NCBI GenBank assembly: GCA_018350325.1
Contig: JAEVLN010000008.1
Coordinates: 682,001 to 746,000, forward strand
From: Globodera rostochiensis
Lineage: Eukaryota; Nematoda; Chromadorea; Rhabditida; Heteroderidae
DNA length: 64,000 bases
Reading direction: 5' to 3'
Shown here: one piece after another, positions 23,083 to 34,500 of the stretch
Numbering within the stretch: the stretch's first letter is position 1
Layout of the letters: every line of letters begins with the position of its first letter
Made by a program: the position numbers and the translations under genes
Notes under the pieces: model-generated
Databases searched by the model: none
The model's input: only the letters and a program-made list of their open reading frames with translations
What the model was told of the DNA's origin: nothing

Positions 23083-24187
23083 ATTTTATATCTAAAAGCT
23101 CAAAAAATTGAAGAAAAATATTTTATTTTTGGGGACTCGAAAGTTATTGAAATTTATTTCTGGTTCGAATTACATTAACAAATTTATACGTTTCCACCAT
23201 ATTTCTGCCAATTCTTTGCATGTCTTTAAAGAACATCCGTTTAAACCTTAAGCTTATTTCTTTAATTCACCAAAACTTTAAATTTCAATTATTGTTTTAA
23301 TTTTATTCCTTTTCCAAGGTGATGGGTCGTCAACGAACCTAAAGGCCATGGCTTCCATTAACTTCAACAAAAGTGTTTTCAATTAAATGGAATTCGAGAG
23401 CAAAGTTCGCTATTATTTTGATAATCAATCACACCGATTTTATCGTTTCCAAACGAATTTTATTTTAATTTAAACCGTATGCCTTTTAATACTCCATTTT
23501 TGATTCAAAATTAGACAAATAAATCGCTACAACTTATTGCTTTTAAACTAATAATCAATAAAGCTCTTGACTTGCCGAATACCAAAAATTTTTATTAATA
23601 ATTAATAAAACAAAAATTTCTAAATATTTAATATTTAAAAATTACATTTAGTTTGAAGCTTTGAAGCAATATTTGTGATTTGGTTCTAAGTTCAGCAAAC
23701 TATAGAACCGGGAATTTTTGGTTCGAATAACCGAAATTCTCAGGAACCAACCGACAACGATATTCGTAATACTCATTCTTTTAGATTCTTTTCTTAATAA
23801 CCAAAATTAATAAATGTTTAATAATTAATCAATTTAAATTTATTTTTTTTGTATTAAGAAGATTTATTCACAAATATTTACTTTAAATGTGAAATCCATC
23901 CATAAAATAAATTTAAAGGAAATTATTCACTTTCCCTGAAATTGGAGACTTAAGGCGACTTTTTGAAGTATTTTAACACTTTTTATTTGAACAAAGTCAA
24001 GAGTCAAAAACACTTTAAAAGGTCCCTTTGAGTAAATAAAGTGACATTTTTAAATTGAAAGTCTCACACTTTTGCCTACGATTTATTTATTTAATTGCAA
24101 TTTCGAATATTTTAAAGAATAACAAAATTTCCCAACATGCTAAATAATTTTATATTTATATTAAAACAATTGTAATATTTTATTCGC
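23083..24187. other. Intergenic spacer
   Basis: AT-rich 3' flank of unc-60 and 5' flank of the channel gene. A short palindromic GAACC/GGTTC cluster at 23704-23755 might be a decayed element. No exon and no cofilin-like sequence was found, so the 60A isoform is not encoded downstream either. Confidence 0.5.
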
Positions 24188-27100
24188 ATGTCGGCCAAAC
24201 CCTTTCAAACTTTTAAACCTCCAAAAATTGTTGTATTGGACGAGCAAAATGAGCGAATTTCAAGCAGTAACGGCAGTGTCAGCAGTAGGCAAAGTTCGAA
24301 AGATTCAATGGAACCACCAGCAGAATTTGGGAACAATTCGGCACCGTTGAAAAACTCCGATTCGATTGGAAGAGCAAATGGGTAAAAATTGTTCCCAAAT
24401 AACAATAAAAAATGAAAAAACTTTCCGTTTCAATTATTTTAAATACAGAAAAGTTGCTTGCTTTGAATTCCCTCAAAATCTCTTCGGCAGACGGAAGGCC
24501 AATGTTTTCAGTCCAATTTTTTGCCCCTTTAGGCAATGCATCGGCTCCAATAAAAGCAAATTGATTAAAAGCCGCGCCTCTGAATTGTAAATTAATTAAT
24601 TATTTTAAATTATTTTATTAGGGTTCCGTTCGTTTTGCAAAATCCTTTTTTTTTGCGCAGAATAATTCGAATTCCATCGCGTCATCTGAAGAGAATTATG
24701 AGAACGCAGGGAATCAAATCGCTTCAGCGGGAGACACAACATTTTGTCGGTAGTCAAATCGTTTACTTTTCGTTCTTTAATTTAATATTTTTGGCGTCAC
24801 TTCTGTGAACGGCTTACTGAGAGTGTACCGTAGCCGAGGGGCGTTCCGTTTCTTTTGGATTACGGTGACCACCGTGTCCCTTGTGCTTTTGCTTTGGCAA
24901 ATCACCAAATTGGTTCAACTGTATTTCTCGAGACCCACCGCTTCACAGGCTTTAACTTTTACATTTAAATATTGAAATTAAAATATGTTAAAGTTCAGAT
25001 TTCATTTTTGCTCAATGACAACGGCCTTCCATTTCCGGCAGTTACTATTTGCAGTCACCAGCCAATAAGCCAACAATTTGTTGAAAGTATAATTATGAAT
25101 TTGATTACAGTAACCCTTGCACTGTTAAAATAGTTAGATTACTTACTGTAAATGATTAATTTAGACAGCATAAAAGCAATGAACATTTCACAACGGTTAC
25201 TGGAGTACATAATGCTGTCCTTCGTGGACGTGCAGCACCTTCTTTCCGTATCGGACCAGGACGAGTTGGCATTTGCCGATGAAGTATTCGAATTACAATA
25301 AAAATGAAATTGAATTGCTTTTTCAATTCAATTTTAGGAATGGAAAGAATTTACTCATTTACTTGCGCCAAAATTCACTGTAAATGGCTTTTTCTGGAAC
25401 GCGTCGGCAAATTGTCAACAAATATTGAAGCTTTGTTCCTTTGGAGGCCGCGAATTTGACTGTTGCGAATATGCGAAAGGAATTCTGACGGACATCGGTG
25501 GGATTTTGGACATAGAAAACAAAATAATATTTTCTTTAGAATTTAATTTATTTAATATAAAATGTTAATCATCAAAAAATAGTTTAGGAAAATGCTATCA
25601 ACTGGATCTGTCCTCAACCGATCAGCCATGGCTGAGGGGACAAGTGCAAGCCGGCATCAATAACGGGTAATTTCATAATGATTGAACTAATGATTTTATC
25701 ATTTAGGCTACAAATTATCGTCGATGCTCGTACCGAACAGCAGACGAATTCATTATGTAATATACCTATTGCTGTTTATTTAAATTATTATCATATTTTA
25801 TTCATAATAAAGGATAATTTTACTTTATTTCAATATATTTGGCACTATAAAACACTCAGTTCTGGACACGGCACATCCTTTTGCCGATTCTTTGGACACC
25901 GGATTTCGATATTACGTCCACGAGCAGTTTTCCCTGCCATATTTGTCCACGGAAGGCATTAGCGTGTCGCCAGGCACCAAAGCATATTCTGCGATTAGCC
26001 CAACACATGTAAATGCTTATTTACAAAATTGCTTCTTAAAAAGACAAAGAAATTTAACAATTTAACAAATTTTAGCAATTATTTCAATAAATCCTTTATT
26101 TTAAGTACATTTTGTTGCCCCAACAAATGTGGGGCAATTGCTCCGATCGATGGCCCGAGGATCTGCAGCAAATTGTGAACGATGGGGCGGCCGACGACCG
26201 GCACAAAAATAAATGTTAAATATAAAAATAAAATGTTTTTGTTAAGATATTCATCGGTGAAGTGTAAAACATTGTGTCGTTCCAAATATTTCAATGATCT
26301 TTGTGGTTGCAGTCCGTTCAGTTACAACGTCGACGAATGTATGAATTAAATTAATTTTAAATAAATAAAATAATTTAAGTTTACTCCGTTTGCACTCCAT
26401 ACGAAATTTATAAATGCTTGAACAGTACAGTTTTGAACGACACCAAATGGTTCCAGAATGGGATGGCAAAGCCTGGCTTAGGTTTGACGGAAATTTTGCC
26501 AAATTTTTGAATATTTTTATTTTAGAAGATTTTCACCAAATCATACCAGTCTGCCCCCAGTGCAAAATTGAGTGCCAAAGATGGGTTTACCACACTTACA
26601 ACTCTTATGCCCAAGCCTTTCCCCACAAAACTTTTGGCAGGCTGCGGCGAAAAGCTTCAAAATGGCAATTTAAAATTTAATAAATATAATTCAATAAAAT
26701 TTGGATTTTAGGTCCAGTATTGTGTCACTGAACATTTTCTACCGCGACATGGCTTATACGGAGTATAAGCAAGTGCAAAGCCTATCAATGACTGAAATTC
26801 TCAGTAAAAATTTAATAAACTCAGTTCTTGAATTTTTACATAGAATTTTTTTAAATATTTTTAGAAAAAAATTTTGCGATCGCCTGCTTAAAAATGTTGA
26901 TAATTGAAATTATCCAAAAATTTAGGCGACATTGGCGGAAATATGGGCCTTTTTTTGGGAATGTCGCTGATATCACTGATCGAATTCGTCACGTACATTT
27001 GTAAAATTAGCTGGCTGTTCATCTCCAAGAAACGAAGGGACCATATGGTACAAAATATATTTTGAAATTAAATTAAACTTTTAAATTTTTTTAAATTTAA

Positions 27101-28088
27101 CATTATAAATGGCTTTAGCTGGCCAAAAAGCGACATGACGAGGAGCGGGAACAGCAACTACAACAAACGCTGGAAATGACCAACAGCAGAGCAAATGATC
27201 TTCCAACCTCTCAATTTGACACAATAATTCGCAGAATTTCGCGGAGCATTCAACGGAAACCCGCGCGGGCTGAAAAATGTATGTCGGGAAAAGGACGGAC
27301 CGACGAATTTCTATAGACGACTCTCGAAACGAAAACGAGAGATTCGGTCGGTAGAGATTGATCGGGATCAGCAGGATTTTGGGCCGACTTAAAATCATAA
27401 TTATAAAATAATAAAGATTAATAATTAATTACAAAGACATTTAAGCAGCAGTTTTTATTCTGCCGGTGAGTGGTCAAAGACAAAATTCTGAAAGTGATGA
27501 TATTCCATCGTCAACAAAGCTTAGCCGACCTGCAAATAGTTTAAAAAGGTCACAATCAGTGTTTTCTGCACTTTTTGGACAGAAAAAATCGCAATTTTAT
27601 ATTTATTTATATCTAAAAAAGAGACTGAATTTTTTTTTATAAATAAACGTAATTTATTCGTCTTCAAAGCTGTCCAACGCTTCACGAAAACGCGATTTGG
27701 TTGATTCAATCATTGAAAGTCGCCTGCACGGAAATGCCGGCAGGGCATCAAGACGAAGCAGTACTTCATCATCAAGTGAAGATGGAATAGACAGCAATGA
27801 ACACAATGAACAGCACCAATTACCAGAAACATTACCTGCAACAGAACGAAAAGAGGTAAATAAATCAGGAAAAAGCAGCAAATATGCGACTAAATTTAGG
27901 TGGAGCTTAAAATTGACTTGGAGTCAAAAACGGTGATGCTGGTCGGTCCCCCACAGGGGGGACGCCGTTACTCGACGACGGCCATCCTTTCTTACGATGC
28001 GCCTACGGCGACAACGACCAAAAATGTTATGGAAAGAAGCGTAAGTGCAAATGAGGCACAAAAAAACCTAAAACTAAATAAAATTTAA
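24188..28088 (+). CDS. DEG/ENaC sodium channel subunit
   Basis: Trimeric amiloride-sensitive-type cation channel: two membrane helices and a large Cys-rich extracellular loop. The ATG at 24188 (MSAKPFQTFKPPKIVVLDEQ) gives a cytoplasmic N-terminus. The first helix is WITVTTVSLVLLLWQITKLV (about 24858-24915). The following loop has the family motif FPAVTICSHQPIS (about 25032). Later exons carry CEYAKGI, WLRGQVQAGINNGLQIIVDA, KCKTLCRSKYFNDLCGCSPF and CPQCKIECQRWVYH. The second helix, after IGGNMGLFLGMSLISLIEFV (26930-27000), contains the G-x-S selectivity-type segment. A phase-1 GTATGT donor at about 27290 joins a Ser/Arg-rich cytoplasmic tail (27450-27570, 27670-27855, 27900-28088), ending at TAA. 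The tail joins are inferred from phase; without them the protein would stop at 27316. Which DEG/ENaC subgroup it belongs to is not clear. Confidence 0.9.
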
Positions 28089-28315
28089 AAAAAAAATCAT
28101 TATCTATCGGACGTAATGACTAAACTATTACAATGATAAACGATATCAAATCATTGTTTTGTGAATAACAAATTAAAAAGGTAGAACAATTATTATTCGT
28201 TAATAATAATGAAATTACAATTTTCTAATTGGTAAATGGAAGGGTTAGCTAAACAAAGCGGCAATAAGTGTCAATCTAAGCATATACAATTTAAATAATG
28301 TGCGTTAATTATGCA

Positions 28316-29292
28316 TTATCCCAAACTTTTTTTCCATTTGCAAAGGCTTCGCTCGGAAACATTCAAAATTTTTGCAAATTCAAATTCTCTAAGCGTCGGG
28401 TTGCTTTCTTTGAGTCGGTAGTATTCGCGTAGTTTTTGTCGCTTCTCTTCAATCCCATAAAGGCGATTTGTTGTTTCTTAAATTTATTTATTATTAACAT
28501 TTAAATACACAATTAATTAAGGAAATCACTTTGTGTAAAGTCAATCTGAACTTTTGTTGGTCCGAATTCCATCTTCCATCTGCTCAAAGTTCTTTCGGGA
28601 ATTTCTAACATTTTTGAGATTTCTTTTTCTTTGAGCGTCGGCGAACTTTCCTTCATTTCGAAGTATTGGCACATTTTTTGGAGCTTGAAGTCTTTGTCAT
28701 ATTTTTTTTTCTGATTTTGAAGATATTTTCTGTTAGTTTCTGAATATATTAAAGCTTTTATAACTTTATTTGAAAATAAACCTAAATTAAAAATTAATGA
28801 ACTTTTACTATAAAGTTACCAACCTAAACCCAAAGTATTGGTTGCCTGCTGAACACTTTGTGAGGAGTTTGCGGTGTTATTTTGATCTCCAAAGAAGTAG
28901 TAAAAGGGCTTATTTTGAATGGCATTTTGATCAGAATCAATTCGTTCGTTTGCATCGCTATTATTTTGGTTACCAATTAAATGTGCCAATATGTTGTTGG
29001 GTTGGCTTTGATTTTGTTGAATTCCCAAATTTATTGTTCCTTCATTCACTTTATATTTTTGTACCAATCGCTCATGCGCATCAAAAAAGTCTCGATCAAC
29101 GCCAAGCGGCTCCTTCGAATTCCAACTGAAAATTTGATCCACGCTTTTGTCGTCATTCAAATGAAGCCATTCTTCAACTTCGTCATCGAATGCTTTTGCA
29201 CAATTGTTGAAAAGCAAAGTTAAGAGCAGAAATTCGTTGATAAGAAACAATTTAAAAGAAAATGTCGACAATACACAACTCGGCGTATTCAT
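28316..29292 (-). CDS. Secreted protein with two helix-turn-helix-like modules
   Basis: Exon 1 (29292-28837) starts with a hydrophobic stretch (FKLFLINEFLLLTLLFNNCA) that looks like a signal peptide or anchor, then an acidic and Asn/Gln-rich segment (for example GNQNNSDANERIDSDQN). A phase-1 join leads to exon 2 (about 28740-28520) and a further phase-1 join to exon 3 (to TAA at 28316-28318). Exons 2 and 3 each carry a copy of one basic module: KMCQYFEMKESSPTLKEKEI then ERTLSRWKMEFG, and KLREYYRLKESNPTLREFEF then SERSLCKWKKSLG. The consensus KESxPTLxExE...(L)xxxERxLxxWKxxxG has the spacing of a helix-turn-helix such as transposase- or pipsqueak-type HTH. Signal peptide plus DNA-binding-like modules is unusual; a secreted effector that acts in host nuclei is one reading, a membrane-tethered factor another. 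Family not recognised. Confidence 0.6.
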
Positions 29293-29883
29293 CTAATACG
29301 TGCAATTAAAAGGTCGAATCTATTCACAGTGAATTGCATTTAATAAAATAATTAATGTAAAAATAATATGGATTATATAAATACTTAATGTAGTTTAAAT
29401 TTAAATAATATGAATTACATAAATAATTAATGTAGTTTAAATTTAAATAATATGAATTACATAAATAATTAATGTAGTTTAAATTTAAATAATATGAATT
29501 ACATAAATAATTAATGTAGTTTAAATTAAAATAATATTTTTAATAAAATAATTTATGAAATAAATCAATGCTCAGACTTTGTTTTGCATTTATTTTATTG
29601 GCTTTATTGTGAAATTGATTCATAAATATTGCGGAAAATGGTGTGTTTTTATTCCCGTGATTTGCATGCCAAAATGCAAAGCGCAATTTTTTAATAAATA
29701 TTAATAATGCTGCTGAAATATTGACAAATAATTGAAACATAATAACTCTGATAAAACAAATATTGTGTGGATACAATTGTTAAAACCAATAAAACCCGTC
29801 TGAAGAGTTTTTTTTGGACGAAATTTGTGTAAAATAAAATATTCTAAAATTTTTGAGAATATTTCTGGGGGCCATTTATTATT
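29293..29883. other. Spacer with an AT-rich tandem repeat
   Basis: Holds the 42-bp repeat listed separately. The rest is AT-rich 5' flank of the HTH gene and 3' flank of the LRR gene. No exon. Confidence 0.5.
29355..29535. repeat. 42-bp AT-rich tandem repeat, about 4 copies
   Basis: Units of 42 bp begin AATATGAATTACATAAATAA; the first copy is the most diverged (GGATTATATAAATAC). The array stands about 60 bp upstream of the start of the minus-strand HTH gene. Confidence 0.9.
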
Positions 29884-32800
29884 TTATTTTGCGTAAGAAT
29901 TGTATGCGTGATGGCTGTATATCCATCCGTAAATGTCGTCCTGCTGGACGGGAGTCATTCGGCTCATTGGCATAGCCCCTCCGGCGCCATTTACACTATT
30001 TGAACGACTTCGGCACATTGGGCCGCCCCTGAGAAAATAGAAATGTGATGTGTAATAAACCGGCAAGGCTTTCTTTCTGACAAAGAGAGGGCATTAAATT
30101 ATTCGTAATTGATTCAATTAATTTTAATGCGGAAAATTTCGTTTGCCAACAAAAATGGATTTATTTAGTCCTTAATTAATATAAGAAATTAAATTTTTTT
30201 TTTGCTTGCCTCTCCAATGTCCGCTGAATTGTGCCGCTGTCCGCCCTCGTGGGCGTGTATATAAGGCCGTTGAGTTGTGCGGCGCGTGCGGCGACTGCTG
30301 CACTCATATACGCGTTGGAATTGGGCGAGTGCTGCAGCGAGTGCAGGTCCGAGGCACGTCCGGCAGAATGCGCCCGAATTTGCCGTCTGTGTGTATATTT
30401 AACTTAAAATGTTTACGGCAAGCCAATTTTTCTTAAAAATGATCAAATATGACCTTGAGATTATAATGAAATCACTTTTAGTTATTTTATGATTTTATCT
30501 TTTAGCTAAACATTTTGTCGAAAAATTCTTTTTTTTTAATGGTGCATTTTGTCGAGAAAAAATTGACAGTTTTTCCTTTTTTTGCATTATTAAATTTTTA
30601 AGGATTTTTTCCCAATAAAATAAATTATATTTTATTTTACTTTTTCGCAACGCACATGCCCACAAAAACGGCCAGCATCACAACGCCAACAGTACTCATG
30701 CAAATTACGATCACGGCGGTAGGCAGCGGCTTGCCTAAATAATTTAATGTAATTTTAAATTAAAAAGCGTTTTTAACAATAAATTTATTTACCATTGCTT
30801 TTTTGCCTGCTGTTTCCCACATTAATGCCGCTTTCTTCTTCTTCAAATTTGCCCTCAGTGAATTTGCCGTCCTCCCCAATAATTTCTGCAGAATTTCTCT
30901 CCAATTCGTTGCCGTCGTGCGGACGCAATTCGAACTGTTCCAACTTTTGCCCACGTTCCCCATTATCATTGGTCGTTTTGGAAACGTTGCCCGAGTTATG
31001 GCCATGTTCTGAAAATAAACCATTAATAATACCATTTTAGAATAATAATTTTAAATTGAATGGTTTTTGAATAAATATTTTTTCTGAAATAATTTATTAT
31101 GTACACTAAAAAAATGCAGCACCTTTGTCATCACTGCCCGCTTCTTTTTCAGCATTTTCTTCTCCGTCAACATTTGGTCTTGACAAAATTTGCTCTCCCC
31201 CACCCGCCGCCATAACAATGCTTGGCGGCAAAGTTAGCACCGGATTGCCATTTTCATCGTTATTTATCTGTTAATTAAAATTAATTTTCCATAATTATTA
31301 TTAAACTTTTGTATTATTTACGCTGTGTGCCGTGTGTAGTTTGGGTCCAGAAGACAAAAACGGGACCGGATGTGGGTAGATGACGGCCGGATTGTTGCGT
31401 GGATCTACAGTAGTCAGCGAGACGGATGCTACTGAATCCGTTGTTACCGTATCCGTCACCGTTTGCTTGTCCAACTCGGAAGCTCGTTCAGCCTCAGGAC
31501 TGTCTTCTTCGCTACTTTTTTGTGTTTTCTCATTGAGCTGATTTGGTGCAGAAGTTATCATCTATAAAGAGGGTTATTAATTTTAAGAAATTGAAAGTTT
31601 TTTGACTCAAATTTTGCTATTTTTACATAATTTTCATTTTATAATTTTTAAGTGAATTTGTTTTTACTTTATTATTTATTTGCTGGGCTATTTCATTTTC
31701 ATCCACAGAAAAATGACTCAATTCTTCAGCATTCCTAGCCGACATAATTGTCCTTAATTTGTCGTTTTGGTCCAATGTTGCTTTCATTCTTTCAGCATTT
31801 GAAGGCGGCGATGCCAACCGTGTGGTTGAGGAAGATGAGGAGACAATGGAAGGAGCCTGACAAGTATTTTTTTAAATAATGTTTTTAAATTTTGTTTAGA
31901 ATTTAAAATTAAAGCATCTGCTCAATTTAAGCACATACCGGTGTCTGCTGCGGTTGTTGGGGCCCGACCCGAATTGGTCGGATGTTTGGCATTCTGCCCG
32001 TTTGGTAGCCATTGTTCGTTGGGTCGACAGAATCTGCCAATTCATCGGAAGAACCCTTCGGGGGAAGAGTGCCTTTTTGCTGAACAAACGCGGATTCTTC
32101 TTCTGCCTCTTCCAGAGTGCTGTCTTCGACTTGGTCAATGGACGGCGACTAAAATTACAATTAAATTAGAAAATAAATTAATTAAATAATTAAAAACATA
32201 TAAAACTGTTATACTTACTTCACTAGCCGAGTCTTTTGTCGATTTTGTAGTTGAAATTGTCGAAGTTTTTCCACAAATTACATCTTCATTGTTGGGAATG
32301 AACACACCGGTTCCCTGCTGAAGCATATGAATCTGTTCCACGCAGACTAGCGGATTTTCTTTAAAAAAAATAATAAAAGAAAAAATATTTTAATCAGTAA
32401 AATTGAAAGACCGACCCTGAAGTAGTACGGTAGCGATTCGCCGTCCGAAAGCGCCGAACGGAGTCCTAACAATTTTGTTGAAGCTCAAATCGACAAGAAG
32501 CAAGTTCAATTGGGAGAGGAAAGTGCCCGGGGCCAGATCGATCAGCTCATTCCGGCTCAGGTCCAACATTACCATGGACGGGTTGCCTTGGAAGGCTGCC
32601 ACATCGACTGACCTTATCTAAGTGGGAAATTCAAGGATTCGCTATGATAAATACTCTGAATCCTTTTTTATTATTATTTTGAGACAAAATCTGCTTTATT
32701 TTCATTCATTTGAGTTCTTTTAATCAAATGGACGACGGACTATCGTCGCTTTACCTTATTGCTTTTCAGAGAAAGTTGTTGAAGTTGTTTAAGCGAGCGA

Positions 32801-34500
32801 AACGCGTCTTTGGTCACCTCGAGCAACCAATTCTGCTCCAGAATTAAAACGGCCTAAGCAATTTTTTGGATTTTGAAATTTGCTTAATAAAAAATATAAT
32901 TTTACAATGCTCGCATTTTGTGAAAATGCAAAGGATTCGATGCTTTTGATGTGATTTTCGCCGAGGTAAAGTTGCCGAAGTGAGGGAAGTCCGGCGAAAG
33001 AATCATTTTCAATCACTTCAATCCAATTGTTGCTTAAATCCAGCATTTCCAATCGTTCAAATGAGCTCAGCTGGAAGGGCTGAATCTAAATCCCAAAACA
33101 TTTCATTAAAATTTGTTTAATTTTTGTTGAAGTTAAATTTTTAAATCAGAGTTTATTTTAATTTTATATTTTTCCAGGGAAGCTTACATTAAATTCGTAC
33201 TAGTTCACACATTATTTTGAAATTTGAATAGAATCAGTTGACCTGCGTCAATCTGTTGGCGGACAGGTATAAATAGCGAAGCATTGGCACATTCAAGAAA
33301 GCCTGCCGATGGATGGCACTGATTTGGTTGCCTGCCAAATTCAGCAAGCTTAACACCGGAAGGTTCATGAAAGAGAGTGCCGGCAATGTGCCATGAAGCA
33401 AATTGTTGTGCAGATGAAGCGCCATCAGCATGCGAAAACCGCGAATAGCTGGGAAATTTTAAATTAAAGAAAATATATTTCTAATTTTTACTAAAATTAA
33501 ATAAACTCCAAAAACAAACCGCTGGCAGGCACTTCGTCGATAATATTGTGGCCAATGTTGATTGTCTGCAGAGTGCCCTTTACCCCATCAAAAAAGGTTT
33601 TATGAACTGCTGAAATTCGATTGTGTGACAAATCGATGTCGGTCAACTAAATTTAATTAATTTATAATTATCATTTAAAAGCAATTTCTGCAATAAATTC
33701 TTTTATACTTTTGGCATTCTGGGCAACGAATGTTCGGCCTTCAATTCATCTATTGAATTGTTGGACAAGTCCAGTCGAACCTGAGAATTTATTTGTATAA
33801 AATAATTGATAATTTTCATTACCAAAGAATGTAATCCGGCAATTGTTTCTGGCCATATTTCTTTGATCTTAATTATTCAATTTGAAACAACTTTCAGACT
33901 TTGTTCTTACCGGATTTCCATTGATTGCCAATTCCTGCAAAACGCTTTCTAACCCCCCAAGGGCTCCTTTCTCAACAATTTCAATTTCACAATTTGTAAG
34001 TTCGAGTCGTCGAATGTAAAGGCCGGAGAAGAAATTGTTGGTTAGCACGTTTATGCTGCTTGAGTGGATGGAAAGAACCTAACAATTTCAAATTCCAAAA
34101 CGCCAAATACTTAAAATCGACCTTCAGCAGGCCAAGATGAGCTTGAGAACTCCGCAAAACCTGATGATTTATGAAGTCTTGCTTATTTTACTAATCGTTT
34201 AAAATTCATAATAATTTAAAACAAATTAAATTTATAAATTTTAGCCTTTATGACCTGCATTAGCTGTATAACGCCACCTCCATTCTGTTGTTGTGGCCCA
34301 AATTTGTCAACTTGGCCACTGCTATTTGTTGCTGCACGTCCCGGAGCAGTGCAGTTCAGCTGCACACCGTCAACATGGTCAATGCATGCACAGAATGCAC
34401 GCACTTGAAACGGGCACGCATTTTTATGTCGAATCAGTGCGAAAAGTATTAGCAACGCAAATGTGGAAAAATGGTGAATTCTAACAAAGACCTTTGCCAT
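29884..34500 (-). CDS. Leucine-rich-repeat type I transmembrane protein
   Basis: The ATG at 34500 begins a signal peptide (VRIHHFSTFALLILFALIRH). A short Cys-rich cap follows, with pattern CPFx4FCACIDx6LNC. LRR exons run from about 34200 to 32400 and contain repeats such as LSLLNLAGNQISAIHRQAF, MLDLSNNWIEVIENDSFAGL, LRQLYLGENHIKSIESFAF and VMLDLSRNELIDLAPGTFL, i.e. the extracellular LxxLxLxxNxI type. A long Ser/Thr/Glu-rich stalk (32340-30780) follows. The membrane helix is TAVIVICMSTVGVVMLAVFV (about 30715-30656), then CVAKK and a cytoplasmic tail in exons at about 30397-30210 and 30031-29884, ending HHAYNSYAK. The last intron uses a GC donor. It resembles nematode extracellular-LRR-only proteins (EGG-6/LRON/PAN-1 kind) that organise epithelia and matrix; the exact orthologue is not determined. 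Confidence 0.85.
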
